The notes under the pieces were generated by a model. The model was not told the DNA's origin. It saw only the letters and a list, made by a program, of their open reading frames with translations, and did no database searches. A program made the translations under genes and the position numbers. 64,000 nucleotides of DNA from CAVQJU01 sp963755195 (GTDB lineage Bacteria; Acidobacteriota; Vicinamibacteria; Vicinamibacterales; CAVVIG01), in NCBI GenBank assembly GCA_963755195.1, contig CAVWIZ010000004.1, positions 62,001 through 126,000 of the forward strand, given 5' to 3'. Of this stretch, positions 1-7,973 are shown piece by piece. Position 1 is the stretch's first letter. Each line of letters begins with the position of its first letter.

Positions 1-219
1 GCGCAGGTAGCCGCTGGCGCCGTCAAAGGCGAGCCGCACGCTGCCGTCGCGAATCCGCCGGTTCAGGTCGAGCACGCGATCGGTCGTCTCGCCCTTCGAA
101 TACTCAATGGCTGCGTGATCGCGAGACGCGACGAATGCATCCGTGCGCTGCGCGAGGAGCGCCGCGGCGAACACGCTCGCGAATACAGCAGACGCGGTGA
201 CAAGTGCCCAGCGGGTCAT
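1..219 (-). CDS. Secreted protein of unknown function, N-terminal part only
   Basis: An open frame enters from the left edge on the minus strand and begins with ATG at 219. The 73 visible residues start with a hydrophobic export signal (MTRWALVTASAVFASVF...), followed by a polar region containing a run like IEYSKGETTDRVLDLNRRI. It is divergent from the cupin gene at 329. The function is not recognisable from the visible part. The export signal is read directly from the translation; the gene body lies outside the window. Confidence 0.5.
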   Translation of the reverse strand, partial: MTRWALVTASAVFASVFAAALLAQRTDAFVASRDHAAIEYSKGETTDRVLDLNRRIRDGSVRLAFDGASGYLR

Positions 220-328
220 GTGTGCGGACGTTCAGCACGTACAAAGCACCGACGTGCGCAGCTCGTACACGTAGAGCACGTCGGCGCCGAGTACAAGTAT
301 ATGATGGACGCTCTCATTGCGAGGTGCC

Positions 329-817
329 ATGCGGAAAGCAACGGCGCGAAAGCCCGGCAGGAAAAGCGGGAAGAAGTCCGCGAAGAAATCGGCAAGAGCG
401 TCCGCCAGCAAGCCCACACGGAAGTCAGTTTCGATGGACGCCACGCTCCTCGCGCCAGTCAAGGGCGCCGAGCGCCGCACGTTCGGCCATGTCCGGCTCG
501 ATGTCGGACGTGCCGGCGCCGGTCGAGTGAAACGCATGGTGTATCCGCCGGGGTTTCACTGGGCGAAGGACATGAAGCCCGTCGTCGGCACCGAATTGTG
601 CATGCACGCCCACGTCGGGTTTCTGGCGCACGGAGAGATTCACATCGAGTACGCCGATGGCTGCGTCGCCGAATTTCGCGCTCCGCAGGTGGTGGCGATC
701 GATCCCGGACACGACGGGTGGGTCGTCGGCAAGGAGCCAGTGGTCCTCATCGAGTTCGACTTCGAAGGCGACACGATCAGCCGCCTGGGCATGCCGGACG
801 CCCACCGGCACGCCTGA
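329..817 (+). CDS. Cupin-like protein with lysine/arginine-rich tail
   Basis: The ATG at 329 has GAGG just upstream; a TTG at 317 is the alternative. The first ~40 residues are a Lys/Arg/Ser/Ala-rich tail (RKSGKKSAKKSARASASK) like histone-H1-type tails. Residues ~45-160 look like a single cupin barrel, with a cluster around MHAHVGFLAHGEIHIEYADG and a closing VLIEFDFEG strand. No signal peptide is visible, so it is probably cytoplasmic. The substrate is unknown. The basic tail suggests binding to nucleic acid or another polyanion, which is inference. Confidence 0.65.
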   Translation: MRKATARKPGRKSGKKSAKKSARASASKPTRKSVSMDATLLAPVKGAERRTFGHVRLDVGRAGAGRVKRMVYPPGFHWAKDMKPVVGTELCMHAHVGFLAHGEIHIEYADGCVAEFRAPQVVAIDPGHDGWVVGKEPVVLIEFDFEGDTISRLGMPDAHRHA

Positions 818-838
818 TTTGCCCGTCCCGTCGAACGA

Positions 839-1732
839 CTATTCGTAATAGTCCGGAGACTTCTTGAGCCCGGCGTTGGCCCTGAAGTCGTGCTCGATCC
901 AGAGCTCGGTCTTCGTCCTCTTCAGGTATTCCTCGATGCGCGTTCGCGAGGCTGCCGACTGTTCGACGTTGAATTCGTTGTCAGGCGGCGCCCGCTGGAA
1001 CGTGCGCTCCGGCGGGTAGTGATATAAGTCCCCGCTCAGCATCACGCGTCCGGTGGACGCCAGCTTGAGGACGAGCACCTGGTGCCCGGGCGTGTGGCCG
1101 GGTGCGGCCTTCATGACGACCTGGCCATCGCCGAAGACGTCGTACTCGTCTTTGTCGACGGGGATTGTCTTGCTGTTTTTCAGCTCCGTGTAAAAGGACG
1201 GCCGGACGCGGGGATTGTTTTCCGCAAGCATGAAATCGCGCTCGGCGGGCCGGGTGAGCCACGTCGAGGCGGCAAACTCGTTCAGGTTGGCGCTGTGGTC
1301 GATGTGGGCGTGCGAGATCGCCACGAAGGTAATATCCTTCGGGCTGTATCCGATCTGCGCGAGCTGACTCTTCAGCGTCCGCGTGACGACAGCCGCCGTC
1401 ACGGCATTGACTTCCCCGCGGGCAGGCTGCGCCTGTGGATCGATGAGGCTGTCGGGGATGACGCCGACCTCCCACATCAGCGTGCCCTTGGGATGCGCAA
1501 CCAGAAAACACGGCACCGACATCCGCGATTCGCCGACTTCCACGGGGGTCACGTGATACCGCTCCACGCCCTCGGTTGTCACGTTGAGCACGCCACAGTC
1601 GAAGACGTAGAGCCGCACGGTTTTGGGCGCCCGCGCTTTTGTCGCCGGCGCGCCCTGTGCGGCCACCTCTTTGACAGGGGCGACGGTGAGGGCAGCGATG
1701 ACTGCAACGACGGCGAAAGTTAAGTTCGACAT
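839..1732 (-). CDS. Secreted MBL-fold hydrolase, N-acyl homoserine lactonase-like
   Basis: The start is taken at ATG 1732 because it opens a clear signal peptide (MSNLTFAVVAVIAALTVAP); the frame continues upstream without coding character. The mature protein has the metallo-beta-lactamase motif SHAHIDH, then PGHTPGHQ and LSGDLYH, which supply the usual two-metal ligands, and a late EHD. The opening LYVFDCGVLN is typical of the AiiA/AttM-type lactonase branch of the superfamily. The expected reaction is hydrolysis of a lactone or ester outside the cytoplasm; quorum-signal cleavage is possible but unproven. It is 297 residues long with no frameshift. Confidence 0.8.
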   Translation of the reverse strand: MSNLTFAVVAVIAALTVAPVKEVAAQGAPATKARAPKTVRLYVFDCGVLNVTTEGVERYHVTPVEVGESRMSVPCFLVAHPKGTLMWEVGVIPDSLIDPQAQPARGEVNAVTAAVVTRTLKSQLAQIGYSPKDITFVAISHAHIDHSANLNEFAASTWLTRPAERDFMLAENNPRVRPSFYTELKNSKTIPVDKDEYDVFGDGQVVMKAAPGHTPGHQVLVLKLASTGRVMLSGDLYHYPPERTFQRAPPDNEFNVEQSAASRTRIEEYLKRTKTELWIEHDFRANAGLKKSPDYYE

Positions 1733-1781
1733 GTTGTCGGCTCCCGCGACGTGTCGGCGAAAAAGTTCCGAGCGTTGGGGC

Positions 1782-3617
1782 TCAGTATATGCCGGGAGGA
1801 TAGCGGGCGAGGGCGGCGGCCAATGCGTCCGCCGGCGACGCCTGGACCGCTGAGGCGGCCTCCGGGTGCGCACGTTCGACTTCGGCTCGCGCAGTCCGCA
1901 CCGTGTTCAGTTGCGCGTCGGACCCCTTGGCGAGCAGTATTTCTGCCCGAAGCAGGCACGCCAGCACAAGCCGCGGCTCCACCTCGTGTCGTCGCAGGAA
2001 CTGGCCGTAGTTGAACCAGTCCGCCCCGGCGGCCTCGGCCTCGCCGCCATGTTCGTCGAACGTGAGAGTGTTGCGAAACGCGCCGCCGGCCTCGTCGGTG
2101 CGTCCCTCGCGATCGAGCGCATCGGCGCGGCTCGCCCAGAACTGCGCGAGGTAGCCGCGGACGCTTTCGAGGCTCGGATTCAACTCGAATGCCGCTTGCC
2201 ACCGTCGCACCGCCGCATCGGTCATCCCGAGCTTCATCGCCACGAGGCCGGCGTTGACCAGCGCATCGGCGTCGTGCGGCTGGGCCGTGAGATACCGCTC
2301 GTAATCGTCGTACGCTTCGCGGTACCGCTCTTGCCCGACGAGCAGCGACGCCTTCCGCTGCTGCACTGAACTGTCGCGCGGGTTCAACGTGGACGCGCGC
2401 GTAAGCGCCGACAAGTCGTCTCCGTTCGTGCCGAGCACGAATCGCGTCTGGTCGAGAGCGGCCCACGCGCAGAGCACGACCAGGGCCGCGACCCGCAACG
2501 CTCTGGCCGAGGGCGCCCGGCCCGCGAGCCATTGCGTCGCCTGCCGGGCAGCCACGCCGGCATCCGCCGCCTGACGCCGCGAATCGACGAGCAGCGCGGC
2601 GATGCGGCCGTCGCGCAGCTTCCAGACGGCGCCGTCGAGGATGAAATGGTGGATGTTGACGATGGCCGTGAACACAAGGACGCTCTTGGGGAAGTCGATG
2701 CCGAAGAGGTAGCTGGCCACCCACGGTCCGGGCACGAAGAGCGCGATGCCCCCGCCGACGAGCATCGCGAGGTACGACCAGGGGCGCCACGACTCGCCCG
2801 GCGCGGATTCCGCTTCGCGGCGCGCGTAGTAGCTCGTGATCCACAGGTACTGCGCAGAGTGCATCAGCGCGAGCACGCCGGAGCTGTATCGCGTTTGCGC
2901 CACCGGGGCGCCGCCGAGCCAGATGGCGAGCGCCGGGACGACGAACCAGAGGCTCTGTGTCGAGACAAGCGTGAGCGGCGCCAGCGTCGCTCGCAGGCCC
3001 CCGCGCACCATCATGCGGACGAGCACAGTGGTCGTGAGCACGGCAAACAACGCCAGCAACGCCGACCGCGTCGGACCGGCGAGCCCCAGAGGGATACCGA
3101 GCGAGCGGACCATCGGGTCGTACGACGGTCCCGTGTGGAACGACACGAACATCAGCCCGTACGACGCGAGAAACGCCAGGTAAAGCAGTTGCCGTTCGCG
3201 ATCGGTCGGCGCCACGCCGTTTCGCCGCGCGAACATCATCGCCAGACCGAAGTTCTGGCCCGTGTAGTGCCACGGACTCCACGTCACGTAGAGCGTGAAC
3301 ACCCATGCCAGGAGCGGCGTCCACACGTGCGAGGCCAGCGCCAGCAACACGACAAGCGCCGTGATGTGCAGCGTGAAAATGCGGTACTTCGCGAACTCGG
3401 TCCGCGTGTGGTACGCGCGGTACACCGTGGCCATGTAGTGCGGGTAGTTGAACGCGAGCGCGAGCATGTAGAACACCACGGCCCAGGCGCGCGTGGCCGA
3501 CGCGGCCGACAGGCTGGCGACGAGCAGCAGAGGCGCCGACCAGGCGCCGCAGCCGACGATCAGATCGAGCGACGGCCGGTAGATCCAGCGAGCCTCCGCC
3601 TTCTCTGTTACTCCCAC
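1782..3617 (-). CDS. Polytopic membrane protein with C-terminal TPR repeats
   Basis: Translation probably begins at a GTG at 3617, overlapping the stop of the upstream ABC permease by 10 bases, which implies translational coupling. Residues ~15-330 form about nine or ten membrane segments. They carry histidines in distinctive settings: NYPHYMATVYRAYH (~57-70), WHYTGQN (~116-122), HSAQYLW (~253) and NIHHFILDGAVWKLRD (~321-336). One further transmembrane helix precedes TPR repeats at ~430-600. The family is not one I can name. The conserved-looking histidines suggest an intramembrane metal site (inference), with the TPR part as a protein-binding platform. It is the last gene of the ABC operon. 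Confidence 0.7.
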   Translation of the reverse strand: MGVTEKAEARWIYRPSLDLIVGCGAWSAPLLLVASLSAASATRAWAVVFYMLALAFNYPHYMATVYRAYHTRTEFAKYRIFTLHITALVVLLALASHVWTPLLAWVFTLYVTWSPWHYTGQNFGLAMMFARRNGVAPTDRERQLLYLAFLASYGLMFVSFHTGPSYDPMVRSLGIPLGLAGPTRSALLALFAVLTTTVLVRMMVRGGLRATLAPLTLVSTQSLWFVVPALAIWLGGAPVAQTRYSSGVLALMHSAQYLWITSYYARREAESAPGESWRPWSYLAMLVGGGIALFVPGPWVASYLFGIDFPKSVLVFTAIVNIHHFILDGAVWKLRDGRIAALLVDSRRQAADAGVAARQATQWLAGRAPSARALRVAALVVLCAWAALDQTRFVLGTNGDDLSALTRASTLNPRDSSVQQRKASLLVGQERYREAYDDYERYLTAQPHDADALVNAGLVAMKLGMTDAAVRRWQAAFELNPSLESVRGYLAQFWASRADALDREGRTDEAGGAFRNTLTFDEHGGEAEAAGADWFNYGQFLRRHEVEPRLVLACLLRAEILLAKGSDAQLNTVRTARAEVERAHPEAASAVQASPADALAAALARYPPGIY

Positions 3618-4360
3618 CGGAACACCTTGGCCGAGAGCGCCGTGCAGACGGCAAACGCCAGCACGAGCGCCCCCACGTCTCCCACATGCGCCGACCACGC
3701 GTCGCCCTTCCAGATTCCCTGGAGCAGCGACACCGCATAGGTGAGCGGCAGCACGCGCGACACCAGTCGCACGGCCGGTGTCAGCGAGTCGACCGGCATG
3801 AAGAGTCCGGAGATGGCGAGCATCGGATAGAGGATGACTGCGCCGATTGGTTGCGCAAAGCGCGCCGTCGGAACGATGCTGGCGATGAGAAACCCGATCG
3901 ACAGGATGCTCAGGGTGGCGAGGAGCAGCGCGATCGAAAAACTGAACAGGGGCACGGTGACGTCCACCGGATAGTACCGCCTGCCGGCGACGACCATCGC
4001 GACCAGCGTCGCGAGGGCGAGCAGCAGCTTGACGAGCACGTGGGCGGTGAGAATGGTCTGCGGGCCGAGCGGCGTCGCGCGGAGCCGCTTGAGAATGCCG
4101 CCCTCGCGATAGATCGAGATGATCGTGACCAGCGACTGCACGGCGCCAATCGCGATCAGAACCGATGCAAACACCGGAAGGCCGACGCGGACGAAGGCGC
4201 TGGCGGCAAGCGCCGGCGGTGTCAGCGTCCGGCCGGCCACCCGGCCGAGCACCACGAAGATCAGCACGGGGACGGCGATCGTCCCGAACGCGCCGAGTGG
4301 CTCGCGCAGGAAGATCTTGATCTCGATCCAGGTCAGCTTCGTGAGTCCGCGCAGCATCAT
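3608..4360 (-). CDS. ABC-2 type transporter permease
   Basis: A 250-residue integral membrane protein with six predicted membrane segments and the ABC-2 permease pattern, including IYREGGILKRLRATPLGPQTIL after the second helix and a late GLFMPVDSLTP loop. AGGTGG precedes the ATG at 4360. Its likely ATPase partner is at 6016-6948 on the same strand. Such pairs are normally adjacent, but here ~1.6 kb containing hicAB and a 338-codon gene separates them. It overlaps the start of the downstream membrane/TPR gene. The exported substrate cannot be told from the sequence. Confidence 0.85.
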   Translation of the reverse strand: MMLRGLTKLTWIEIKIFLREPLGAFGTIAVPVLIFVVLGRVAGRTLTPPALAASAFVRVGLPVFASVLIAIGAVQSLVTIISIYREGGILKRLRATPLGPQTILTAHVLVKLLLALATLVAMVVAGRRYYPVDVTVPLFSFSIALLLATLSILSIGFLIASIVPTARFAQPIGAVILYPMLAISGLFMPVDSLTPAVRLVSRVLPLTYAVSLLQGIWKGDAWSAHVGDVGALVLAFAVCTALSAKVFRWE

Positions 4361-4444
4361 GTCACCACCTGGGACGTTTTCCGGGTGAGCTCCTGTGAAG
4401 GCAAGCTCGCGGCTGCGAAGACGCCTTGGTCGCGATTAACCGCG

Positions 4445-4729
4445 TTACGCGATTGATCGGGCAGCGCGTCGACTCGGTGTGTGGCCCCTCAGACGACGGG
4501 AACCGTGTCGCGTCTTGCGCGACGGCACCGCTACTTCGTGGGGACGAGCCGTAGGTGCGGGCACGGGAAGTCCGTCGTCGCGCAGACCCGCGACGTGTAG
4601 CCGAATTGCTTCTTCGACGAGGCGCTTGACCTCCCGGATCGACCGCCCGACGACGCCAACTCCTGGGAGATCTGGCACGTAAGCTCCAAACGATGACGGC
4701 CCGCGCTCAATGACGACGAGGTACTGCAC
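4445..4729 (-). CDS. hicB: HicB family antitoxin
   Basis: GTG start at 4729, three bases after the hicA stop. Residues 1-65 are the partial RNase H-like HicB fold, seen in YLVVIERGPSSFGAYVPDLP, then the VGRS and EEAIRLH helix region. The last ~30 residues are Arg-rich with no clear DNA-binding domain, which is longer and more basic than usual short HicB proteins; a late frameshift could explain this. It should neutralise HicA by binding it and repress the operon. The order hicA-hicB is standard. Confidence 0.8.
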   Translation of the reverse strand: MQYLVVIERGPSSFGAYVPDLPGVGVVGRSIREVKRLVEEAIRLHVAGLRDDGLPVPAPTARPHEVAVPSRKTRHGSRRLRGHTPSRRAARSIA

Positions 4730-4732
4730 ACC

Positions 4733-4918
4733 TCATTTTAGCCCGGCCTGTTTCAGAATGCTGTTGAGGGTCCCTTTGGGCACTTCCAGGGACCGATGGC
4801 CAGCAACCGTCACTCGCCCAGGCTTGGTCGGATGCTTCAGCTGGCGATGACTGCCGTGAATTTCGACCACTTGCCATCCGTCTTCACCGAGCTTTCGGAG
4901 GACGTCCCGGAGCTTCAC
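4733..4918 (-). CDS. hicA: HicA family mRNA interferase toxin
   Basis: A 61-residue dsRBD-like toxin. The signature GSHRQLKHP contains the catalytic histidine of HicA, and VPKGTLNSILKQAGL is the typical C-terminal helix. The family cleaves mRNA independently of ribosomes when free of HicB. It is the first gene of the hicAB pair and is divergent from the gene at 4971 across a 52-base AT-rich spacer. Confidence 0.88.
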   Translation of the reverse strand: MKLRDVLRKLGEDGWQVVEIHGSHRQLKHPTKPGRVTVAGHRSLEVPKGTLNSILKQAGLK

Positions 4919-4946
4919 AGTGTGATGGTATAAACTCTGTCTGATA

Positions 4947-4965
4947 TTTTAGTAGTACTATAAAA
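4947..4965. promoter_or_regulatory. Candidate operator between hicA and the 338-aa gene
   Basis: An imperfect 19-bp palindrome, TTTTAGTAGTACTATAAAA, sits in the AT-rich divergent intergenic region. TTTTA/TAAAA arms flank an AGTACT centre. Its position suits an autoregulatory operator for hicAB and possibly for the divergent gene. This assignment is inferred from sequence symmetry only. Confidence 0.4.
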
Positions 4966-4970
4966 CATCA

Positions 4971-5987
4971 ATGGCTCTACAACGACAAGCTCGGAATACG
5001 GGATGGCGCACACAGATTGACCATGAGTTGTTTCGTCATCACAAGGGCACGGATGGCAGCGTCCGAGGTCCGATCTCCGATGATGAATGGGCTGCGATAT
5101 TGGACGACGGTACGATTGGGGAACTCGAGCAACGCGGAAAGAGCGCTGCCAACGTTGCTGACAGGATCGTCCTCTGGCGTCGGGCACATCGGACCGATGA
5201 GCGCCTCGCCGAGCCGTTCGTCTCCGGCCCGAACCGACGGGCGGGAAGTCGACATATAGACTGGCACGAAATGGCCGTCTCGGATGTGCTGGCTTGTCAT
5301 GCCGAACAGGAGACACAGCACCGCTTTGGCGTCCGACAATTCAGGAATGACTTACTGGGCGGGCGGTTGCTCAAGATAAACGAGGTGGCCAAATGGGTTG
5401 AGGAGCACAAGACACGCGACGGTCCACCCGTAGCCTCGACGAGAGTCGGCTACGATGACAGCAAGTCCCGTGGTGTCTCAACGCTTGGATATGTGAGCCC
5501 CGGATCGGACTGGATGCAGCGTGTAGCCGTAAGAACCGGAGGGACTCTGGATCGGCTACGAGTAATTGCTAAACGCCTAGAGGATTTCTACGGCTGGGAC
5601 GAGGCGCAGGCCACGGCCTTTGTCTTGACCGGCTCTCCTCCGCTCATGCACGCAATTCGCGCCACGGTGACCACAGCATCCCCCCTGTTGGTACGTTCGA
5701 GGATCAAGCTGTCTATCGATCCTTCGACAACACCACGAGAGGTTGCCGAACATTATCGACACGTTCGCAAAGAAGCCTTCGGGCGAGTCAGGCGGCTGGG
5801 TGAGAAACATGCACGGCTGGCGGCCTTTGTTGCGGGTTTGGCTGATGATTTGACTACGACAGCGCAAATGCACCAGTGGAACCAACACTGTGCCGCATGG
5901 AAGAGACGTAAATGGCAATTCAAGTATCCGAGCCGGTTCAAGACGGAGGCGCAACACTCGCTGGACCGGTTGGTTGAATTAGGGTAA
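4971..5987 (+). CDS. Hypothetical protein, 338 aa, in low-GC island
   Basis: An intact ORF with ATG at 4971, directly divergent from hicA. No family is recognised. The protein is soluble, without signal or membrane segments. The N-terminal third is polar, with a GPISDDEWAAILDDGTI segment. The centre has a DRLRVIAKRLEDFYGWDEAQA helix pair, and the C-terminal third (TASPLLVRSRIKLSIDPSTT, then REVAEHYRHVRKEAFG) is basic and helical, ending in a Trp/Lys-rich stretch. Base composition is visibly less GC-rich than neighbouring genes. With hicAB it separates the ABC ATPase from its permease, which suggests acquisition by transfer. A nucleic-acid or defence role is possible but unsupported. Confidence 0.6.
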   Translation: MALQRQARNTGWRTQIDHELFRHHKGTDGSVRGPISDDEWAAILDDGTIGELEQRGKSAANVADRIVLWRRAHRTDERLAEPFVSGPNRRAGSRHIDWHEMAVSDVLACHAEQETQHRFGVRQFRNDLLGGRLLKINEVAKWVEEHKTRDGPPVASTRVGYDDSKSRGVSTLGYVSPGSDWMQRVAVRTGGTLDRLRVIAKRLEDFYGWDEAQATAFVLTGSPPLMHAIRATVTTASPLLVRSRIKLSIDPSTTPREVAEHYRHVRKEAFGRVRRLGEKHARLAAFVAGLADDLTTTAQMHQWNQHCAAWKRRKWQFKYPSRFKTEAQHSLDRLVELG

Positions 5988-6015
5988 GTCTGAATTGTCG
6001 GCGAAGGCAGACGTC

Positions 6016-6948
6016 CTAATCTCGAATCGAATGCCCCGTCAGTTTGAGAAAGACATCCTCGAGGTTCGGGAGCACGGTGCGGAAGTCGGTGACCCGCATC
6101 CTGTGCTCTGACAGGCAGTGGATGACCTCGGTGACGAGGTCGTCGCCACGGCCGCGAATCGTGAATTCGTCGTCTCGGTTGACGACCGCGTCAACTCGTG
6201 GAATCGCCCGCAGTCGTTCTCCGGCGTTCGGGTCGGTGGTCGCGAGCACGACAATGCGCTCCGGGCAGTGCCGATCGACAAGTTTGTCCGGCCGGTCCAT
6301 GTCGATGATCCGCCCGTGCTCGATGATGGCGACGCGGTCGCACAGCCGCTCGGCTTCCTCCATCAGGTGCGTCGTCAGAAAGACGGTCTTGCCGCGATCG
6401 CGGATGCCGCGGACCAGATCCCAGATCGCCCGCCGTGCCTGCGGGTCGAGGCCCGTCGTCAGCTCGTCCAGAAACACCACTTCCGGATCGTTGATCAGGG
6501 CGAGCGCGATGAAGAGCCGCTGCTTCTGACCGCCCGAAAGGGTCATGAACCACGCGTGGCGTTTGTCCGAGAGTCCGAGCTGGTCGAGCAGGCGTGTGCC
6601 GTCCACCGCCTTCGGGTAGAGCGACGCCCACAGATCGACCGCTTCCCACACCTTGATCCGCTTCTGCAGCTGCGCCTGCTGGAGCTGCACGCCAATCCGA
6701 TTCTGGAGGGCGACCACGTCGCGGAAGGGATCGAAGCCAAGCACCGAGATGGTGCCACTGTCGGGCGTGCGCACGCCCTCGATGCACTCCATCGTCGTCG
6801 TCTTGCCGGCGCCGTTTGGCCCGATCAGGCCGAAGATCTCGCCGTCGTTGACCTCGAACGACACATCGTCCACCGCCACCGTCCGGCCGTACGTCTTGCG
6901 GATGCCGGAAACGCGAATGACTGGATGAGGTTCGCGGGACGTGCTCAT
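6016..6948 (-). CDS. ABC transporter ATP-binding protein
   Basis: The ATG at 6948 (MSTSREPHPV) is chosen over an upstream start in the same frame that adds ~60 low-complexity residues. Walker A is GPNGAGKTT, the Q-loop region is GVQLQQAQL, the signature is LSGGQKQR, Walker B is PEVVFLDELTTGLDP, and the switch histidine is in LTTHLMEEAE. The glutamine in the ABC signature and the ~80-residue tail fit the CcmA/DrrA-like group that partners ABC-2 permeases. The partner is probably the permease at 3608-4360, now displaced by the hicAB island. Confidence 0.92.
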   Translation of the reverse strand: MSTSREPHPVIRVSGIRKTYGRTVAVDDVSFEVNDGEIFGLIGPNGAGKTTTMECIEGVRTPDSGTISVLGFDPFRDVVALQNRIGVQLQQAQLQKRIKVWEAVDLWASLYPKAVDGTRLLDQLGLSDKRHAWFMTLSGGQKQRLFIALALINDPEVVFLDELTTGLDPQARRAIWDLVRGIRDRGKTVFLTTHLMEEAERLCDRVAIIEHGRIIDMDRPDKLVDRHCPERIVVLATTDPNAGERLRAIPRVDAVVNRDDEFTIRGRGDDLVTEVIHCLSEHRMRVTDFRTVLPNLEDVFLKLTGHSIRD

Positions 6949-6983
6949 GCCACGGGCTGAATCCGGACTGACTGAGGCCCGAC

Positions 6984-7973
6984 CTATCGATTCGCCGCTG
7001 GCGCCGGCGGCGCTGGCGGTGGAAGGGGCCAGTTGCCGTTGTAGGGCGGCCAGTTGGGGACCGGCGATTCGGGAGGCGGAAAGAACATCGCCGCGTAGAT
7101 GGTGTGAATCTTGTTGCGGTCGATGAAGAACCACTCGCTGAGCAGGTTTCGCCGCGTCGCTGTTCCGGGTTTTCGCATGAACACGACCATGGCGAGCACG
7201 ACGCCGGCTTCTTCATCGACCAGGGGATAGCGTCTCGCCGCCACCAGCGAAATGTTGATCTGCTCCAGGTTGGCGGTGCAGTCTCCCGGCGGCTGTCCCC
7301 CGCGCGCGCGTCCCGTCATCACCGTGCCGTTCTCGATCCGCGTGCACCCAGGCTCGTGAATGATGATCGAGCCGTCGTGCGTCGAGAGACCGTCGAAGTA
7401 GCTGTTGGCGACCGCGATCATCGCCTCGCGGGACGAGCGCGCGTCTTTGGGGACGATCCTCTCGGCGGGAGGATTCGCCATCAGGCTCGCGGGATCGACG
7501 AGCCCGCCGCCCGGCGCGTTCGGTCCCCAGGCATCCTTGCGCGCGATGATCCATTCGGCTTCGGTGATCTTTCGATCTTCCACCCTCAACCGGAGCGTCG
7601 CGACCGAGGCATTGGGGCCCTCTTCGACGATGCCGAAGAATCCCGCCTGCCCGGTTACTGGATCCAGATAGCGCCTCTGGACCTTGCCGAGCGCGGTGAT
7701 TGTCTGCCAGGCGCCGGTGCCCAGGCGCTGGACAACGGCGTTTTCCGTTTGCCGAAACGCGACGAACAACGGGGCTGCGGACGGATCGTGTTTGACGACT
7801 GCGTCAAGGTACTGATCGAGCGCGGTTCTGAGGCACGCACGGTCGCAACGCGCGTCCGCCGCGACTGCGTTCTGCACGGCGGCGAGCACGCACAGCGTGC
7901 TGACCAGGAAGTGCGCAAGCCGTGAAGTCACCTGAAACCGGGCCGTCTTGACTCGCTTCTCATTCAACGTCAC
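6984..7973 (-). CDS. Secreted NTF2-like (SnoaL-type) hypothetical protein
   Basis: The GTG start at 7973 overlaps the stop of the upstream hydrolase as GTGA. A long N-terminal signal (residues ~1-38, ending ...NAVAADA) precedes CDRACLRTALDQYLDAVVKHDPS. The pattern of a first helix with Cys pair, an internal VEDRKITEAEWI strand, and a second half starting REAMIAVANSYFDGL suggests two NTF2-like folds. The C-terminus is Pro-rich (PPPAPPAPAANR). A clear paralogue lies at 55317-56328. No catalytic residues are identifiable. It follows the metallo-hydrolase and cupin genes in one operon. Confidence 0.65.
   Translation of the reverse strand: MTLNEKRVKTARFQVTSRLAHFLVSTLCVLAAVQNAVAADARCDRACLRTALDQYLDAVVKHDPSAAPLFVAFRQTENAVVQRLGTGAWQTITALGKVQRRYLDPVTGQAGFFGIVEEGPNASVATLRLRVEDRKITEAEWIIARKDAWGPNAPGGGLVDPASLMANPPAERIVPKDARSSREAMIAVANSYFDGLSTHDGSIIIHEPGCTRIENGTVMTGRARGGQPPGDCTANLEQINISLVAARRYPLVDEEAGVVLAMVVFMRKPGTATRRNLLSEWFFIDRNKIHTIYAAMFFPPPESPVPNWPPYNGNWPLPPPAPPAPAANR

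Noticed and set aside
1720..3738. Long minus-strand frame (672 codons) overlapping the membrane/TPR gene
   Set aside because: Arg/Ala-rich shadow reading with no domain; the alternative frame gives membrane helices and TPRs.
4440..5990. hicAB island as an integron cassette
   Set aside because: No paired attC arms or inverse core were found around hicA, hicB or the 338-codon gene.
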